Assembly: GCF_016785945.1 (NCBI RefSeq)
Contig: NZ_JAEMEF010000009.1
Span: 62,001-126,000, forward strand
Reading direction: 5' to 3'
Length of the DNA stretch: 64,000 nt
Source: Olleya sediminilitoris
GTDB lineage: Bacteria; Bacteroidota; Bacteroidia; Flavobacteriales; Flavobacteriaceae
Shown here: positions 19,091 to 28,201 of the stretch, in pieces
Layout of the letters: every line of letters begins with the position of its first letter
Position numbering within the stretch: the stretch's first letter is position 1
Translations under genes and position numbers: made by a program
The notes under the pieces: generated by a model
What the model saw: the letters and a program-made list of their open reading frames with translations, nothing else
What the model was told of the DNA's origin: nothing
Databases searched by the model: none

Positions 19091-21123
19091 TGCCAACAGA
19101 AACAGTATTATTTATCATTTTAGCAGGAGTAGTAGCACTTTTACTAGCTCTGTATCAATATAAATATAAAGCAAAAGGCGCATCAACATCTAATGCGCTT
19201 TTTGCTTTTTTGCGTTTCATTACTTTGTTTTCAGTATTGTTATTATTGATTAACCCAAAGTTTGAGCAAGTTAAATATGATATTGTAAAACCAAATTTAG
19301 TAGTTGCTGTAGATAATTCATCGTCTATAAAGCACTTAAAACAAGATGTAAAAGCTCAGGAGTTTGTAAATTCTATATCAAATAACGCAGAATTAAATAA
19401 TAAGTTTAATATTGAATTGTTTTCATTCGGAAACACATTAAATTCTAATGATAGCTTATCATTTAATCAAAATCAAACCAACTTAGATAAGGTTTTTAAG
19501 CAGTTATCTCAAGTCTATAAAAATAGTACTGCACCAACAATTGTTGTGTCTGACGGAAACCAAACCATAGGTAATGATTATCAATTTTCGGCTAAAAAAT
19601 ACAATCAACCTATTTATCCTATTATTTTAGGTGACACTGTTGTGTATTCAGACCTGCAAATTAGTAAGCTTAACGTTAATAAATATGCTTATTTAAAGAA
19701 TAAATTTCCTGTAGAAGCTATAGTTGTATATAATGGAGATCAAGCTATTTTAAGTAAATTTGTCGTTACTAAAGGAAATACTACTGTATTTTCTAAAGTC
19801 ATTATCTTAGATAAATCAAAAAACAGTGAGGTTTTAAACTTTAATTTATCAGCTAATAGTGTTGGAGTACAGGATTACAAAGCGCAAGTAATTCCGTTAT
19901 CAACTGAAAAAAATAAAACCAATAACTATAAAAATTTTGCAGTAGAAGTCATTGATCAAAAGTCTAAAGTTGCAATTGTAAGTACTGTTTTACATCCTGA
20001 TTTAGGTGCTTTAAAGAAGAGTATTGAAAGCAATGAACAGCGTGAGGTTGTATTTTTAAACCCTAATAAGGTTTTAAATCAATTAAATGATTTTCAATTA
20101 GTTATATTGTATCAACCAAACAATTTGTTTAAGACTTTATTTGCTGAGTTAGAAAAACAAAACAAAAATAAATGGGTAATATCAGGACCCAAAACAGATT
20201 GGTTATTTTTAAATGAAATCCAAACAGATTATAATTTAGAAGTAACGTCTCAAACCGAAGATTACCAACCTAATTTAAACACTAATTATTCAGCTTTTAT
20301 AATTGAAGATTTAGATTTTAATAATTTTCCGCCTCTAAAATCTACTTTTGGTGAAGCAGATTTTAATTTACCATCTGAAACAATTTTGTATAAAACCGTT
20401 TCAGGTATTCAAACTAAACAGCCATTATTAACAACTCTAGAAATTAATGGCAGGAGAGAAGCTATATTATTTGGAGAAGATCTTTGGAAGTGGAGAGCGC
20501 AAAGTTATTTAAACGAAGATAGTTTTCTGAAATTTGATAATTTTATTGGTAAACTAGTACAGTATTTAGCATCTAACAAGCGAAAAAACAGATTAAACAT
20601 CGATTATAATTCGTTTTATAATGGAAGCGATAATATTATAATTAGTGCTCAGTTTTTTAATAAAAATTACGAGTTTGATGACAGTGCATCACTATCTATC
20701 GTTGTAAAAAATAACCAATCTTTAGAAACAACAACAAGACCTTTAATTTTAAAAGGGAATAATTACCAAGTAAATTTAAATGGTTTAGCTTCTGGAAGCT
20801 ATAGTTTTACAGTTAAATCTTCCTCAGAAAACATTTCAGTCTCTGGTAATTTTAAGATAATAGAATATAACGTCGAGCAACAATTTTTAAATGCAGATGT
20901 AACAAAACTACAACAAGTTGCTACTAATAGTAACGGAAACGCTTTTTTTATAAATAATTACCAAGGATTAGTTAATGACTTATTAAACGACAAGCGTTAC
21001 CAACCCATTCAAAAAAGTAATAAAAGTGTCGTACCTTTGATAGATTGGTATTATTTACTCTTTATTATCGTGCTTAGCTTAGCATTAGAGTGGTTTATCA
21101 GAAAATATAAAGGATTAATTTAA
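19090..21123 (+). CDS. VWA-like membrane protein
   Basis: A 677-residue protein with N-terminal membrane helices at about 4-22 and 36-53, a large extracytoplasmic region and a C-terminal helix near 653-670. The segment VVAVDNSSSIKHLK resembles the DxSxS metal-ion adhesion site of von Willebrand A domains, and ILYQPNNLFKTL and GPKTDWLFL follow. The overall layout matches Bacteroidota BatA-like or CARF-less VWA membrane proteins. The start is GTG, overlapping the upstream stop codon. Function unknown; the upstream secreted protein is its likely partner. Confidence 0.7.
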   Translation: MPTETVLFIILAGVVALLLALYQYKYKAKGASTSNALFAFLRFITLFSVLLLLINPKFEQVKYDIVKPNLVVAVDNSSSIKHLKQDVKAQEFVNSISNNAELNNKFNIELFSFGNTLNSNDSLSFNQNQTNLDKVFKQLSQVYKNSTAPTIVVSDGNQTIGNDYQFSAKKYNQPIYPIILGDTVVYSDLQISKLNVNKYAYLKNKFPVEAIVVYNGDQAILSKFVVTKGNTTVFSKVIILDKSKNSEVLNFNLSANSVGVQDYKAQVIPLSTEKNKTNNYKNFAVEVIDQKSKVAIVSTVLHPDLGALKKSIESNEQREVVFLNPNKVLNQLNDFQLVILYQPNNLFKTLFAELEKQNKNKWVISGPKTDWLFLNEIQTDYNLEVTSQTEDYQPNLNTNYSAFIIEDLDFNNFPPLKSTFGEADFNLPSETILYKTVSGIQTKQPLLTTLEINGRREAILFGEDLWKWRAQSYLNEDSFLKFDNFIGKLVQYLASNKRKNRLNIDYNSFYNGSDNIIISAQFFNKNYEFDDSASLSIVVKNNQSLETTTRPLILKGNNYQVNLNGLASGSYSFTVKSSSENISVSGNFKIIEYNVEQQFLNADVTKLQQVATNSNGNAFFINNYQGLVNDLLNDKRYQPIQKSNKSVVPLIDWYYLLFIIVLSLALEWFIRKYKGLI

Positions 21124-21137
21124 ATTAAAAAATTACA

Positions 21138-21950
21138 ATGGATAAATTACCAAAAGTGGCTTTCCCTGTTTTATTTGCAGTTATAGTCGGAATTATTATT
21201 ATCACCAAATCTGTTAAAACTATTGACTCTGGTCATGCAGGCGTTTTATATCAATTAGGAGGAGGTGTTGACCCTAATAGCGAGCCTTTAGGAGAAGGCA
21301 TTAATTTTGTTGCACCTTGGAACAGTGTTATTGATTATGAGGTTAGACAGCAAGAGTTACCAGAAAAAATGTCTGTATTGTCTTCTAACGGATTAGATAT
21401 CAAACTAGATGCGTCTGTATTATATCAGCCAGATTACAAAAACTTAAGTAAATTACATAAAGAAAAAGGTAGAGAGTACGTTAGTCGTGTATTACAACCA
21501 GCTATACGTAGTGCAGCTAGAAGTGTTGTAGGTCGTTATACACCAGAACAATTATATTCTAGTAAGCGTGATGCTATTCAAGATGAAATTTTTGAAGAAA
21601 CTAAAAAAATAGTCGAATCTCAGTACATTCAATTAAACAATATTTTAATTAGAGATGTAACATTACCACCAACAATTAAAGATGCTATTGAGCGTAAATT
21701 AAAACAAGAACAAGAATCTTTAGAATATGAGTTTAGGTTAGTTACAGCAGCTAAAGAGGCAGAAAAAGTAATAATTGAAGCACAAGGTAAAGCAGATGCA
21801 AATAAAATTTTAAGTGCATCTTTAACAGATAAAATATTACAAGATAAAGGTATTGAAGCTACTGTAAAGCTTTCAGAATCAAACAATAGTAAAGTTGTAG
21901 TTATTGGTTCTGGAGACTCTGGTATGCCAATTATTTTAGGTAACCAATAA
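21138..21950 (+). CDS. Prohibitin/SPFH (Band 7) family membrane protein
   Basis: A 270-residue protein with an N-terminal anchor (about 8-25), an SPFH domain (TIDSGHAGVLYQLGGGV, APWNSVIDYEVRQQE) and a coiled-coil C-terminus rich in Glu, Lys and Ala (KLKQEQESLEYEF, AKEAEKVIIEAQGKADANKI). Prohibitin-like proteins form ring scaffolds in membranes and modulate proteases. It lies 14 bases after the VWA-like gene, so probably in the same transcript. Confidence 0.85.
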   Translation: MDKLPKVAFPVLFAVIVGIIIITKSVKTIDSGHAGVLYQLGGGVDPNSEPLGEGINFVAPWNSVIDYEVRQQELPEKMSVLSSNGLDIKLDASVLYQPDYKNLSKLHKEKGREYVSRVLQPAIRSAARSVVGRYTPEQLYSSKRDAIQDEIFEETKKIVESQYIQLNNILIRDVTLPPTIKDAIERKLKQEQESLEYEFRLVTAAKEAEKVIIEAQGKADANKILSASLTDKILQDKGIEATVKLSESNNSKVVVIGSGDSGMPIILGNQ

Positions 21951-21978
21951 GGCTTAACATTAATTTAAGGTACTTAAA

Positions 21979-22011
21979 TTTGGATTTGTAATATTATTTT
22001 TACAATCTTTG
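21979..22011 (+). promoter_or_regulatory. Putative promoter of the his operon
   Basis: TTTG (21979-21982), a 21-base spacer and AATCTTTG (22004-22011), close to the Bacteroidota TTTG / TAnnTTTG pair. Transcription would begin near 22017, just upstream of the leader peptide. Confidence 0.5.
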
Positions 22012-22030
22012 TTAAGACAAAAAAAGAAAC

Positions 22031-22087
22031 ATGAATTTTATTCAATTACATCATCATCATTTCCATACTAGCACTCAAGCCAGATAG
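22031..22087 (+). CDS. hisL: his operon leader peptide
   Basis: An 18-residue ORF, MNFIQLHHHHFHTSTQAR, with five His codons in six positions (22049-22066). It sits between a putative promoter and a rho-independent terminator ahead of hisG. This is the classical arrangement for ribosome-mediated attenuation responding to charged tRNA-His. Because it is so short, it is missed by length-filtered gene finding. Confidence 0.93.
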   Translation: MNFIQLHHHHFHTSTQAR

Positions 22088-22149
22088 AAATGTATTGAAT
22101 AAATCCAAAATATTTTTAAAACCGTTTGAGTAAATCAAGCGGTTTTTTT
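22073..22149 (+). promoter_or_regulatory. his attenuator: antiterminator and terminator
   Basis: Terminator arms AAAACCGTTTGA (22118-22129) and TCAAGCGGTTTT (22135-22146) are followed by T residues. The 5' arm region GTTTGAGT (22124-22131) can instead pair over eight positions, one of them G-U, with ACTCAAGC (22073-22080) inside the leader ORF just after the His codons. A third helix pairs 22037-22051 with 22090-22103. Stalling on His codons would free 22073-22080 and block the terminator. The pairings are visible; the mechanism is inferred by analogy with known his leaders. Confidence 0.82.
22118..22149 (+). terminator. Attenuator terminator upstream of hisG
   Basis: A hairpin with 12-base arms including one G-U pair, loop GTAAA, and seven T. 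It lies about 70 bases before hisG and therefore acts on the operon leader rather than after a gene. Confidence 0.88.
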
Positions 22150-22219
22150 GTTTTTAAAAACGTCGTTTTAAGATTTACTCAAATTTTCAAAAAAAATAAA
22201 AAATAAAAAAGAAACTAAA

Positions 22220-23077
22220 ATGAGTAAATTAAAAATTGCAGTTCAAAAGTCAGGAAGATTAAACGAGGATTCAATGAAAATCCTTAAAGCTGTTGGTATT
22301 TCAATAGACAATGGTAAAGACCAACTAAAAGCTTCAGCTAAAAACTTTCCACTAGAAATTTTTTACCTACGTAATGGAGATATTCCTCAATATCTTAAAG
22401 ATGGAGTGGTAGATGTTGCTATTATTGGAGAAAATGTTTTAATAGAAAAAGGAAATGATATTAAAATTGCCGAAAAATTAGGTTTTTCTTCATGCAAAGT
22501 TTCTGTTGCTGTACCAAAAGGTGCATCTTACAATTCGATTAAAGATTTAGAAGGAAAGCGTATAGCAACCTCTTATCCAAACACAGTAAATCAATTTTTA
22601 GATAAAAACGGAATTAAAGCAAACTTGCACATAATTAATGGTTCTGTTGAAATTGCACCAAATATTGGCTTAGCAGATGCAATTGTAGATATTGTGTCAA
22701 GCGGAAGCACATTATTTAAAAACGGTTTAAAGGAAGCAGAAGTTATTTTAAAATCGGAAGCAGTATTGGCTGTATCTCCTAAAATTTCTCAAGACAACCA
22801 AGCCATTTTAAATAAATTACAATTTAGATTACAGTCTGTTTTAAAAGCTAGACAATCACGTTATGTATTGCTAAACGCACCAAATAATAAGGTAGACGAT
22901 ATTATAAGCATTCTTCCAGGTATGAAAAGTCCAACGGTTTTACCTCTTGCTAAAGAGGGTTGGAGTTCAATTCATTCTGTAATTAACAAAAATGATTTCT
23001 GGGAAATTATTGACGAGTTAAAAGAAAATGGTGCAGAAGGTATCCTTGTTTGTCCAATCGAAAATATGGTGATATAA
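22220..23077 (+). CDS. hisG: ATP phosphoribosyltransferase
   Basis: A 285-residue long-form HisG, first enzyme of histidine synthesis. The N-terminal domains carry AVQKSGRLNEDS, RNGDIPQYLKDGVVDVAIIG and IVDIVSSGSTL (the PRPP loop region). The C-terminal ACT-like regulatory domain (LPGMKSPTVLPL, EIIDELKENGAEGILVCPIE) is present, so feedback inhibition by histidine is expected and no HisZ partner is needed. It is the first gene after the attenuator. Confidence 0.96.
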   Translation: MSKLKIAVQKSGRLNEDSMKILKAVGISIDNGKDQLKASAKNFPLEIFYLRNGDIPQYLKDGVVDVAIIGENVLIEKGNDIKIAEKLGFSSCKVSVAVPKGASYNSIKDLEGKRIATSYPNTVNQFLDKNGIKANLHIINGSVEIAPNIGLADAIVDIVSSGSTLFKNGLKEAEVILKSEAVLAVSPKISQDNQAILNKLQFRLQSVLKARQSRYVLLNAPNNKVDDIISILPGMKSPTVLPLAKEGWSSIHSVINKNDFWEIIDELKENGAEGILVCPIENMVI

Positions 23078-24361
23078 ATGAAAACTATTAGCAATCCAAA
23101 CCCATCGACATGGTCAGACATTTTAAAACGACCAACGCAAACCGTTAATGATATTGAAACTACGGTAACTCAAATTTTTGATGATGTACAACGTAACGGA
23201 GACCAAGCAGTAGCAAAATACACGCAATTATTTGATGGAGCAGAATTAGCGTCAAACACTGTAACTACTGAAGAAGTAGAATTAGCAAGTGCTAAAATTT
23301 CTACTGAATTAAAACAAGCCATACAACAAGCAAAAACAAACATAGAAAACTTTCATAAAGCACAAAAAACAGAAAAAGTTAGTGTGCAAACTGCAAAAGG
23401 TGTTAACTGCTGGCAAGAGAAAAGAGCTATTCAAAAAGTTGGGATTTACATTCCTGCTGGTACTGCACCTTTATTTTCAACAGTTTTAATGTTAGCTGTT
23501 CCTGCACAAATCGCAGGATGTAAGGAGATTGTTTTATGTTCTCCTCCAAATAAAGAAGGAAAAATAGCTAACGAAATTTTATACACAGCACAATTATGCG
23601 GTGTCACAAAAATTATTAAAGTTGGAGGTATTCAAGCCATTGCTGGACTAACTTTTGGAACAGCATCTATACCTCAAGTTTATAAGATTTTTGGTCCAGG
23701 AAATCAGTTTGTTACTGTCGCTAAACAATTAGCAACCAAATATGGTGTGGCAATCGATATGCCAGCAGGTCCAAGTGAGTTATTGGTCGTTGCAGATGAT
23801 ACTGCAAAGGCTAGTTATGTAGCTTCAGATTTGTTGTCTCAAGCAGAACATGGCGCAGATAGTCAAGTCATTTTAGTGTCTACCTCTCAAAATTTAATTA
23901 ACGCTGTAGCGGAAGAAATAGAGGTTCAAATTAAAGCACTTCCTAGACAGGATATTGCTAAACAAGCGATTGAAAATTCTAAATCTATTTTAGTTGAAAC
24001 GGATGCAATAGCTCTAGATTTAATTAATCAATATGGACCAGAACACTTTATTGTATGTACAAAAGACGATGACTTTTATGTTAACGGAATTGAAAACGCA
24101 GGCTCAGTATTTATAGGTAATTACACACCAGAAAGTGCAGGAGATTATGCCTCAGGAACCAATCATACTTTACCAACAAACGGATTTAGTAAAGCGTATT
24201 CAGGAGTTAATTTAGACAGTTTTACAAAAGCTATCACGTTTCAGAAAATTACTAAAGAAGGTATTCAAAATATAGGTAGAACTATAGAGTTAATGGCTGA
24301 AGCCGAAGGATTACAAGCACACAAAAACGCAGTTTCAATTAGATTAAAAGATTTAAAATAA
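23078..24361 (+). CDS. hisD: Histidinol dehydrogenase
   Basis: A 427-residue zinc-dependent enzyme carrying out the last two oxidations, histidinol to histidine. Visible motifs: GVNCWQEKRAIQKVGIYIP, FGPGNQFVTVAKQLA, DMPAGPSELLVVAD, LLSQAEHGADSQVIL, and SAGDYASGTNHTLPT with conserved His. The ATG follows the hisG stop codon with no gap. The downstream gap to hisC holds two repeat copies. Confidence 0.96.
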   Translation: MKTISNPNPSTWSDILKRPTQTVNDIETTVTQIFDDVQRNGDQAVAKYTQLFDGAELASNTVTTEEVELASAKISTELKQAIQQAKTNIENFHKAQKTEKVSVQTAKGVNCWQEKRAIQKVGIYIPAGTAPLFSTVLMLAVPAQIAGCKEIVLCSPPNKEGKIANEILYTAQLCGVTKIIKVGGIQAIAGLTFGTASIPQVYKIFGPGNQFVTVAKQLATKYGVAIDMPAGPSELLVVADDTAKASYVASDLLSQAEHGADSQVILVSTSQNLINAVAEEIEVQIKALPRQDIAKQAIENSKSILVETDAIALDLINQYGPEHFIVCTKDDDFYVNGIENAGSVFIGNYTPESAGDYASGTNHTLPTNGFSKAYSGVNLDSFTKAITFQKITKEGIQNIGRTIELMAEAEGLQAHKNAVSIRLKDLK

Positions 24362-24362
24362 T

Positions 24363-24390
24363 GAGACACTGAAACAAGTTCAGTGTGACG
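24363..24390 (+). repeat. REP-like palindrome, copy 1 (hisD-hisC gap)
   Basis: An internal inverted repeat ACACTGAA / TTCAGTGT (24366-24373 and 24379-24386) ending GTGACG. It is the reverse-oriented relative of the CGTCAT-NCTGAA-TTCAG family found at five further places in this operon. It starts two bases after the hisD stop codon. Confidence 0.8.
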
Positions 24391-24445
24391 CAAGATTTAA
24401 AGTTAATAATTAGAAATAAGAGGTAAAGTTTAAATACTATCGTTA

Positions 24446-24473
24446 CGTCATACTGAACTCGTTTCAGTATCAC
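24446..24473 (+). repeat. REP-like palindrome, copy 2 (hisD-hisC gap)
   Basis: CGTCATACTGAACTCGTTTC and the following AGTATCAC: arms ATACTGAA and TTCAGTAT. It is inverted relative to copy 1, so the two could form one long hairpin with about 55 bases between them. Confidence 0.8.
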
Positions 24474-24521
24474 ACAAAATGAATATAATAGAGAACTGTA
24501 ATTTATTCAGTAATTATAAAA

Positions 24522-25568
24522 ATGAATACAACATTCAACATAAACAACCTAGTTAGAGCAAATATTAAAGCTTTAAAACCGTATTCATCTGCAAGAGATG
24601 AGTTTAAAGGTACAGCAGATGTGTTTTTAGATGCCAACGAAAATCCGTTTGGAGAATTAAACCGTTATCCTGATCCTCAACAATCAGAAATTAAACAAAA
24701 GTTATCAGCTATTAAATCGGTAGAATCTAACCAAATTTTTATTGGTAACGGAAGCGATGAAGTTATCGATTTAGCTTTTCGTATTTTTTGTGAACCTGGA
24801 AAAGACAAAGTCTTAACCTTTACACCAACTTACGGAATGTACGATGTGTCTGCAAACATCAATAATATAGAGGTGATTAAGCAACCATTGATTAATGATT
24901 TTCAAATAAACTTAAATCAATTACAACCGTATTTAGATGTTGAAGAGGTTAAAATCATTTTTATTTGCTCGCCAAACAATCCAACAGGAAATACAATTAA
25001 TACTGATGATATTGAATATATTCTAGAGAATTATAATGGTATCGTGATTGTAGATGAAGCTTATATCGACTTTAGCTCTCAAGCATCATTTATTAAAAAT
25101 ATCAATAAATACAACAATCTAATTGTAAGTCAAACCTTTAGTAAAGCTTGGGGATTAGCAGGTGTTAGAGTAGGAGTTGCCTATGCTAGCGAAGCAATAA
25201 TTACGCTTTATAATCGTGTAAAGCCTCCTTATAATGTAAGCACTTTAAATCAGGAAGCAGTTTTAAATAGTTTAAACAATCAAACTAAAGTTTCTGAAAA
25301 TATTGACACTATTCTTTTAGAAAGAACGAAGTTAAAAGACGCTTTAAGTCAATTACCTATCGTAAAAAAAATATATCCTACAGATGCTAACTTTTTATTA
25401 GTTGAAGTTGATGATGCAGATAAAACCTATCAATATTTAATTGATAAAAAAGTAATTATTAGAAACAGAAATACTCAGGTCGAGAATTGTATTCGAATTA
25501 CTATTGGAAATGCTGTTGAAAACAAAAAACTAATTGAAGCTTTAAAAAAATATATAACGTCATTCTGA
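24522..25568 (+). CDS. hisC: Histidinol-phosphate aminotransferase
   Basis: A 348-residue class I/II PLP aminotransferase. DANENPFG near residue 43, FICSPNNPTGN, VDEAYIDFS and SQTFSKAWGLAGVRVG (PLP lysine) are all present, ending with RITIGN. It converts imidazole-acetol phosphate to histidinol phosphate. The last residues ITSF and the TGA stop are contributed by a REP-like repeat that begins inside the gene. Confidence 0.95.
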   Translation: MNTTFNINNLVRANIKALKPYSSARDEFKGTADVFLDANENPFGELNRYPDPQQSEIKQKLSAIKSVESNQIFIGNGSDEVIDLAFRIFCEPGKDKVLTFTPTYGMYDVSANINNIEVIKQPLINDFQINLNQLQPYLDVEEVKIIFICSPNNPTGNTINTDDIEYILENYNGIVIVDEAYIDFSSQASFIKNINKYNNLIVSQTFSKAWGLAGVRVGVAYASEAIITLYNRVKPPYNVSTLNQEAVLNSLNNQTKVSENIDTILLERTKLKDALSQLPIVKKIYPTDANFLLVEVDDADKTYQYLIDKKVIIRNRNTQVENCIRITIGNAVENKKLIEALKKYITSF

Positions 25569-25587
25569 ACTTGTTTCAGAACCTCAT
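25558..25587 (+). repeat. REP-like palindrome, copy 3, overlapping the hisC stop
   Basis: Starts at 25558 with CGTCATTCTGAACTTGTTTC; arms TTCTGAA (25563-25569) and TTCAGAA (25575-25581). It supplies the last three sense codons (Thr part, Ser, Phe) and the TGA (25566-25568) of hisC. Confidence 0.85.
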
Positions 25588-25601
25588 AAGAACATATAAA
25601 C

Positions 25602-26741
25602 ATGAAAAAAGTACTATTCATAGACAGAGACGGAACCTTAGTATTAGAACCACCTGTAGATTATCAATTAGATAGTTTAGAGAAATTAGAGTTCTACCCA
25701 AAAGTGTTTCAATACATGGCTAAAATAGCTTCAGAGTTAGATTTTGAACTAGTTATGGTAACTAATCAAGATGGTTTAGGAACCGATTCTTTTCCTGAAG
25801 AGACCTTTTGGCCTGCACAAAACAAAGTGATTTCTGCATTTGAAAAAGAAGGTGTTGTATTTTCTGAAGTTTGCATAGACAAAACATTTCCGCATGAAAA
25901 TGCCGAAACTCGCAAGCCAAGAACAGGTTTACTAACAAAGTATTTTGATAAAGCTGAATACGATTTAGAAAATAGTTTTGTTTTAGGTGATCGAATTACA
26001 GACATGGAATTGGCTAAAAATCTTGGAGCAAAAGGTATATTTTTATCTGAAGATCCAGAATTAGGAGCAGATGAAATTGAAACATCAAAACAAGTCATTT
26101 TCGATTCTATCGCTTTAACAAGCACAGATTGGAAAGCGATTTACGAATTTTTAAAACTTAATGATCGCGTAGAAGAAATCACACGTAACACCAACGAAAC
26201 CAAAATATATATTAAATTGAATCTTGATGGTTCTGGTAAAAATGATATTGATACTGGTTTATCATTCTTCGATCACATGTTAGATCAAATTGGTCGTCAT
26301 GGTGCAATGGATTTAACTATAAAAGTTGATGGTGATTTAGAAGTTGATGAGCACCACACGATTGAAGATACCATGATTGCTTTAGGCGAATTATTCAACA
26401 AAGCTTTAGGTAATAAATTAGGGATTGAGCGTTACGGTTTTTGTTTACCAATGGACGATTGTTTAGCACAAGTAGCAGTTGACTTTGGAGGTAGAAATTG
26501 GTTAGAATGGGAAGCCGATTTTAAACGCGAAAAAATAGGAGATATGCCAACCGAAATGTTTTTCCATTTGTTTAAGTCGTTTACCGATGGAGCAAAATGT
26601 AATTTAAATATTAAAGCAGAAGGTACTAATGAGCATCACAAAATAGAAGGTATTTTTAAAGCTTTTGCAAAAGCAATGAAAATGGCTGTAAAACGTGATG
26701 CTAATAAAATGTTTTTGCCATCTACAAAAGGAGTATTGTAA
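25602..26741 (+). CDS. hisB: Bifunctional histidinol-phosphatase / imidazoleglycerol-phosphate dehydratase
   Basis: A 379-residue fusion. Residues 1 to about 165 form a HAD-type phosphatase ([13 protein letters not shown] with the DxD nucleophile pair, [26 protein letters not shown]). Residues from about 185 are IGPD, with [33 protein letters not shown] and [18 protein letters not shown] providing the manganese-site histidines. The fused form occurs in enteric bacteria and Bacteroidota. Its TAA overlaps the hisH ATG by one base. Confidence 0.96.
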   Translation: MKKVLFIDRDGTLVLEPPVDYQLDSLEKLEFYPKVFQYMAKIASELDFELVMVTNQDGLGTDSFPEETFWPAQNKVISAFEKEGVVFSEVCIDKTFPHENAETRKPRTGLLTKYFDKAEYDLENSFVLGDRITDMELAKNLGAKGIFLSEDPELGADEIETSKQVIFDSIALTSTDWKAIYEFLKLNDRVEEITRNTNETKIYIKLNLDGSGKNDIDTGLSFFDHMLDQIGRHGAMDLTIKVDGDLEVDEHHTIEDTMIALGELFNKALGNKLGIERYGFCLPMDDCLAQVAVDFGGRNWLEWEADFKREKIGDMPTEMFFHLFKSFTDGAKCNLNIKAEGTNEHHKIEGIFKAFAKAMKMAVKRDANKMFLPSTKGVL

Positions 26742-27322
26742 TGAAATTAGTGATAATAGATTACGGAGCAGGTAATATAAAAAGCATTCAGTTTGCCTTT
26801 AAACGTTTAGGTTACGATGCTATTTTATCTAATAATCCAGATGAAATTAAAGCAGCAGATAAAGTTATTTTTCCTGGTGTTGGAGAAGCAAGTTCTGCAA
26901 TGCAAATGCTAAAAGAAAGTGGTTTAAATACTTTAATTCCAACTTTAAAACAACCAGTTTTAGGAATTTGTTTAGGTATGCAACTCATGTGTAAATCTTC
27001 AGAAGAAGGTAATACTAAAGGTTTGGGTATTTTTGATGTAGACGTCAAGCGTTTTAACAATACTGTTAAAGTGCCACAAATGGGATGGAATACGATAACA
27101 GATTTAAAATCGGAGTTGTTTAAAGATATTAAAGACGAAGCGTTTATGTATTCTGTACATAGTTTTTATGCTGAAGCTTGTAAAGAAAGCATTGCCACAA
27201 CAACATATTGTTTAGACTTTGCTTCAGCTTTACAAAAAGATAATTTTTATGGTGTACAGTTTCATCCAGAAAAATCATCTGTAGCAGGAGAGCAAATTTT
27301 GAAGAATTTTATAGAATTATAA
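26741..27322 (+). CDS. hisH: Imidazole glycerol phosphate synthase, glutaminase subunit
   Basis: A 193-residue class I glutamine amidotransferase. The nucleophile Cys is in GICLGMQLM and the catalytic His-Glu pair in VQFHPEKS. It supplies ammonia to HisF. Overlaps hisB by one base (TAATG). Confidence 0.96.
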   Translation: MKLVIIDYGAGNIKSIQFAFKRLGYDAILSNNPDEIKAADKVIFPGVGEASSAMQMLKESGLNTLIPTLKQPVLGICLGMQLMCKSSEEGNTKGLGIFDVDVKRFNNTVKVPQMGWNTITDLKSELFKDIKDEAFMYSVHSFYAEACKESIATTTYCLDFASALQKDNFYGVQFHPEKSSVAGEQILKNFIEL

Positions 27323-27324
27323 AA

Positions 27325-27352
27325 CGTTATTCTGAACTTGTTTCAGATTATA
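27325..27352 (+). repeat. REP-like palindrome, copy 4 (hisH-hisA gap)
   Basis: CGTTATTCTGAACTTGTTTC then AGATTATA, starting three bases after the hisH stop. The arms are degraded at the outer end relative to copy 3. Confidence 0.75.
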
Positions 27353-27370
27353 AAACAAAATATAATGTAT

Positions 27371-27398
27371 TGTCATTCCGCACTTGATGCGAGATTCA
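27371..27398 (+). repeat. REP-like palindrome, variant type (hisH-hisA gap)
   Basis: TGTCATTCCGCACTTGATGC then GAGATTCA. It keeps the GTCATTC start but has a different core, CGCA-CTTGA-TGCG. Confidence 0.7.
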
Positions 27399-27426
27399 CA
27401 ATAAAACAGCAAATATTAATTAAAGA

Positions 27427-27449
27427 AATCCTGAAATAAATACAGGATT
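27427..27449 (+). repeat. Short inverted repeat before hisA
   Basis: AATCCTG and CAGGATT separated by nine bases. Probably another member of the same palindrome collection; it has no T-run, so it is not a clear terminator. Confidence 0.55.
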
Positions 27450-27465
27450 GATTAACAAATTAATC

Positions 27466-28200
27466 ATGAGAATAATACCAGCAATAGATATCATAGACGG
27501 TAAATGTGTACGCTTAACAAAAGGCGATTACAATACCACTAAAATTTATAATGAAAATCCTTTAGAGGTTGCAAAACAGTTTGAAGGTTCAGGAATCGAG
27601 TATCTACACATGGTAGATTTAGATGGAGCAAAAGCCGATCATGTTGTAAACTACCGAGTTTTAGAGCAAGTTGCATCTAAAACCAACTTAAAAATTGATT
27701 TTGGAGGCGGTTTAAAGTCTGATGACGATATCATTACAGCATTTAATTCTGGTGCAAAACAAATTACAGGAGGTAGTATTGCTGTTAAAAATAGAGATAC
27801 GTTTGAGCGTTGGATTAGTAAATATGGTTCTCAAAAAATCATTTTAGGAGCAGACTGTAAAAACGAAAAAATAGCCATTAGTGGTTGGTTAGAAGAAAGT
27901 AGTTTAGAGGTAATTCCGTTTATAAAAGAGTATCAAAAACAAGGCATTCAATATGTAGTTTGTACAGATATTTCAAAAGACGGAATGCTAGAAGGTCCAT
28001 CGATTGACTTGTATAAAAACATCATTGAAGAGTGCACAAACGGTAGTTCTGGTCAGTCAATAAAGCTTATAGCTTCTGGTGGAGTAACGACTATTCAAGA
28101 TTTAGAAACGCTTTCAGAAATTAATTGTGAAGGTGTAATTATTGGTAAAGCGATTTACGAAAACAGAATCTCTTTAAAAGAATTAGAACGATTTTTATAA
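27466..28200 (+). CDS. hisA: Phosphoribosylformimino-AICAR-phosphate isomerase
   Basis: A 244-residue TIM barrel of the HisA/HisF family. It begins [20 protein letters not shown], with the HisA-type catalytic Asp at residue 8, then [36 protein letters not shown] and IASGGVTT. An in-frame TTG at 27448 would add six residues; the ATG at 27466 gives the conserved start. Confidence 0.95.
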   Translation: MRIIPAIDIIDGKCVRLTKGDYNTTKIYNENPLEVAKQFEGSGIEYLHMVDLDGAKADHVVNYRVLEQVASKTNLKIDFGGGLKSDDDIITAFNSGAKQITGGSIAVKNRDTFERWISKYGSQKIILGADCKNEKIAISGWLEESSLEVIPFIKEYQKQGIQYVVCTDISKDGMLEGPSIDLYKNIIEECTNGSSGQSIKLIASGGVTTIQDLETLSEINCEGVIIGKAIYENRISLKELERFL

Positions 28201-28201
28201 T

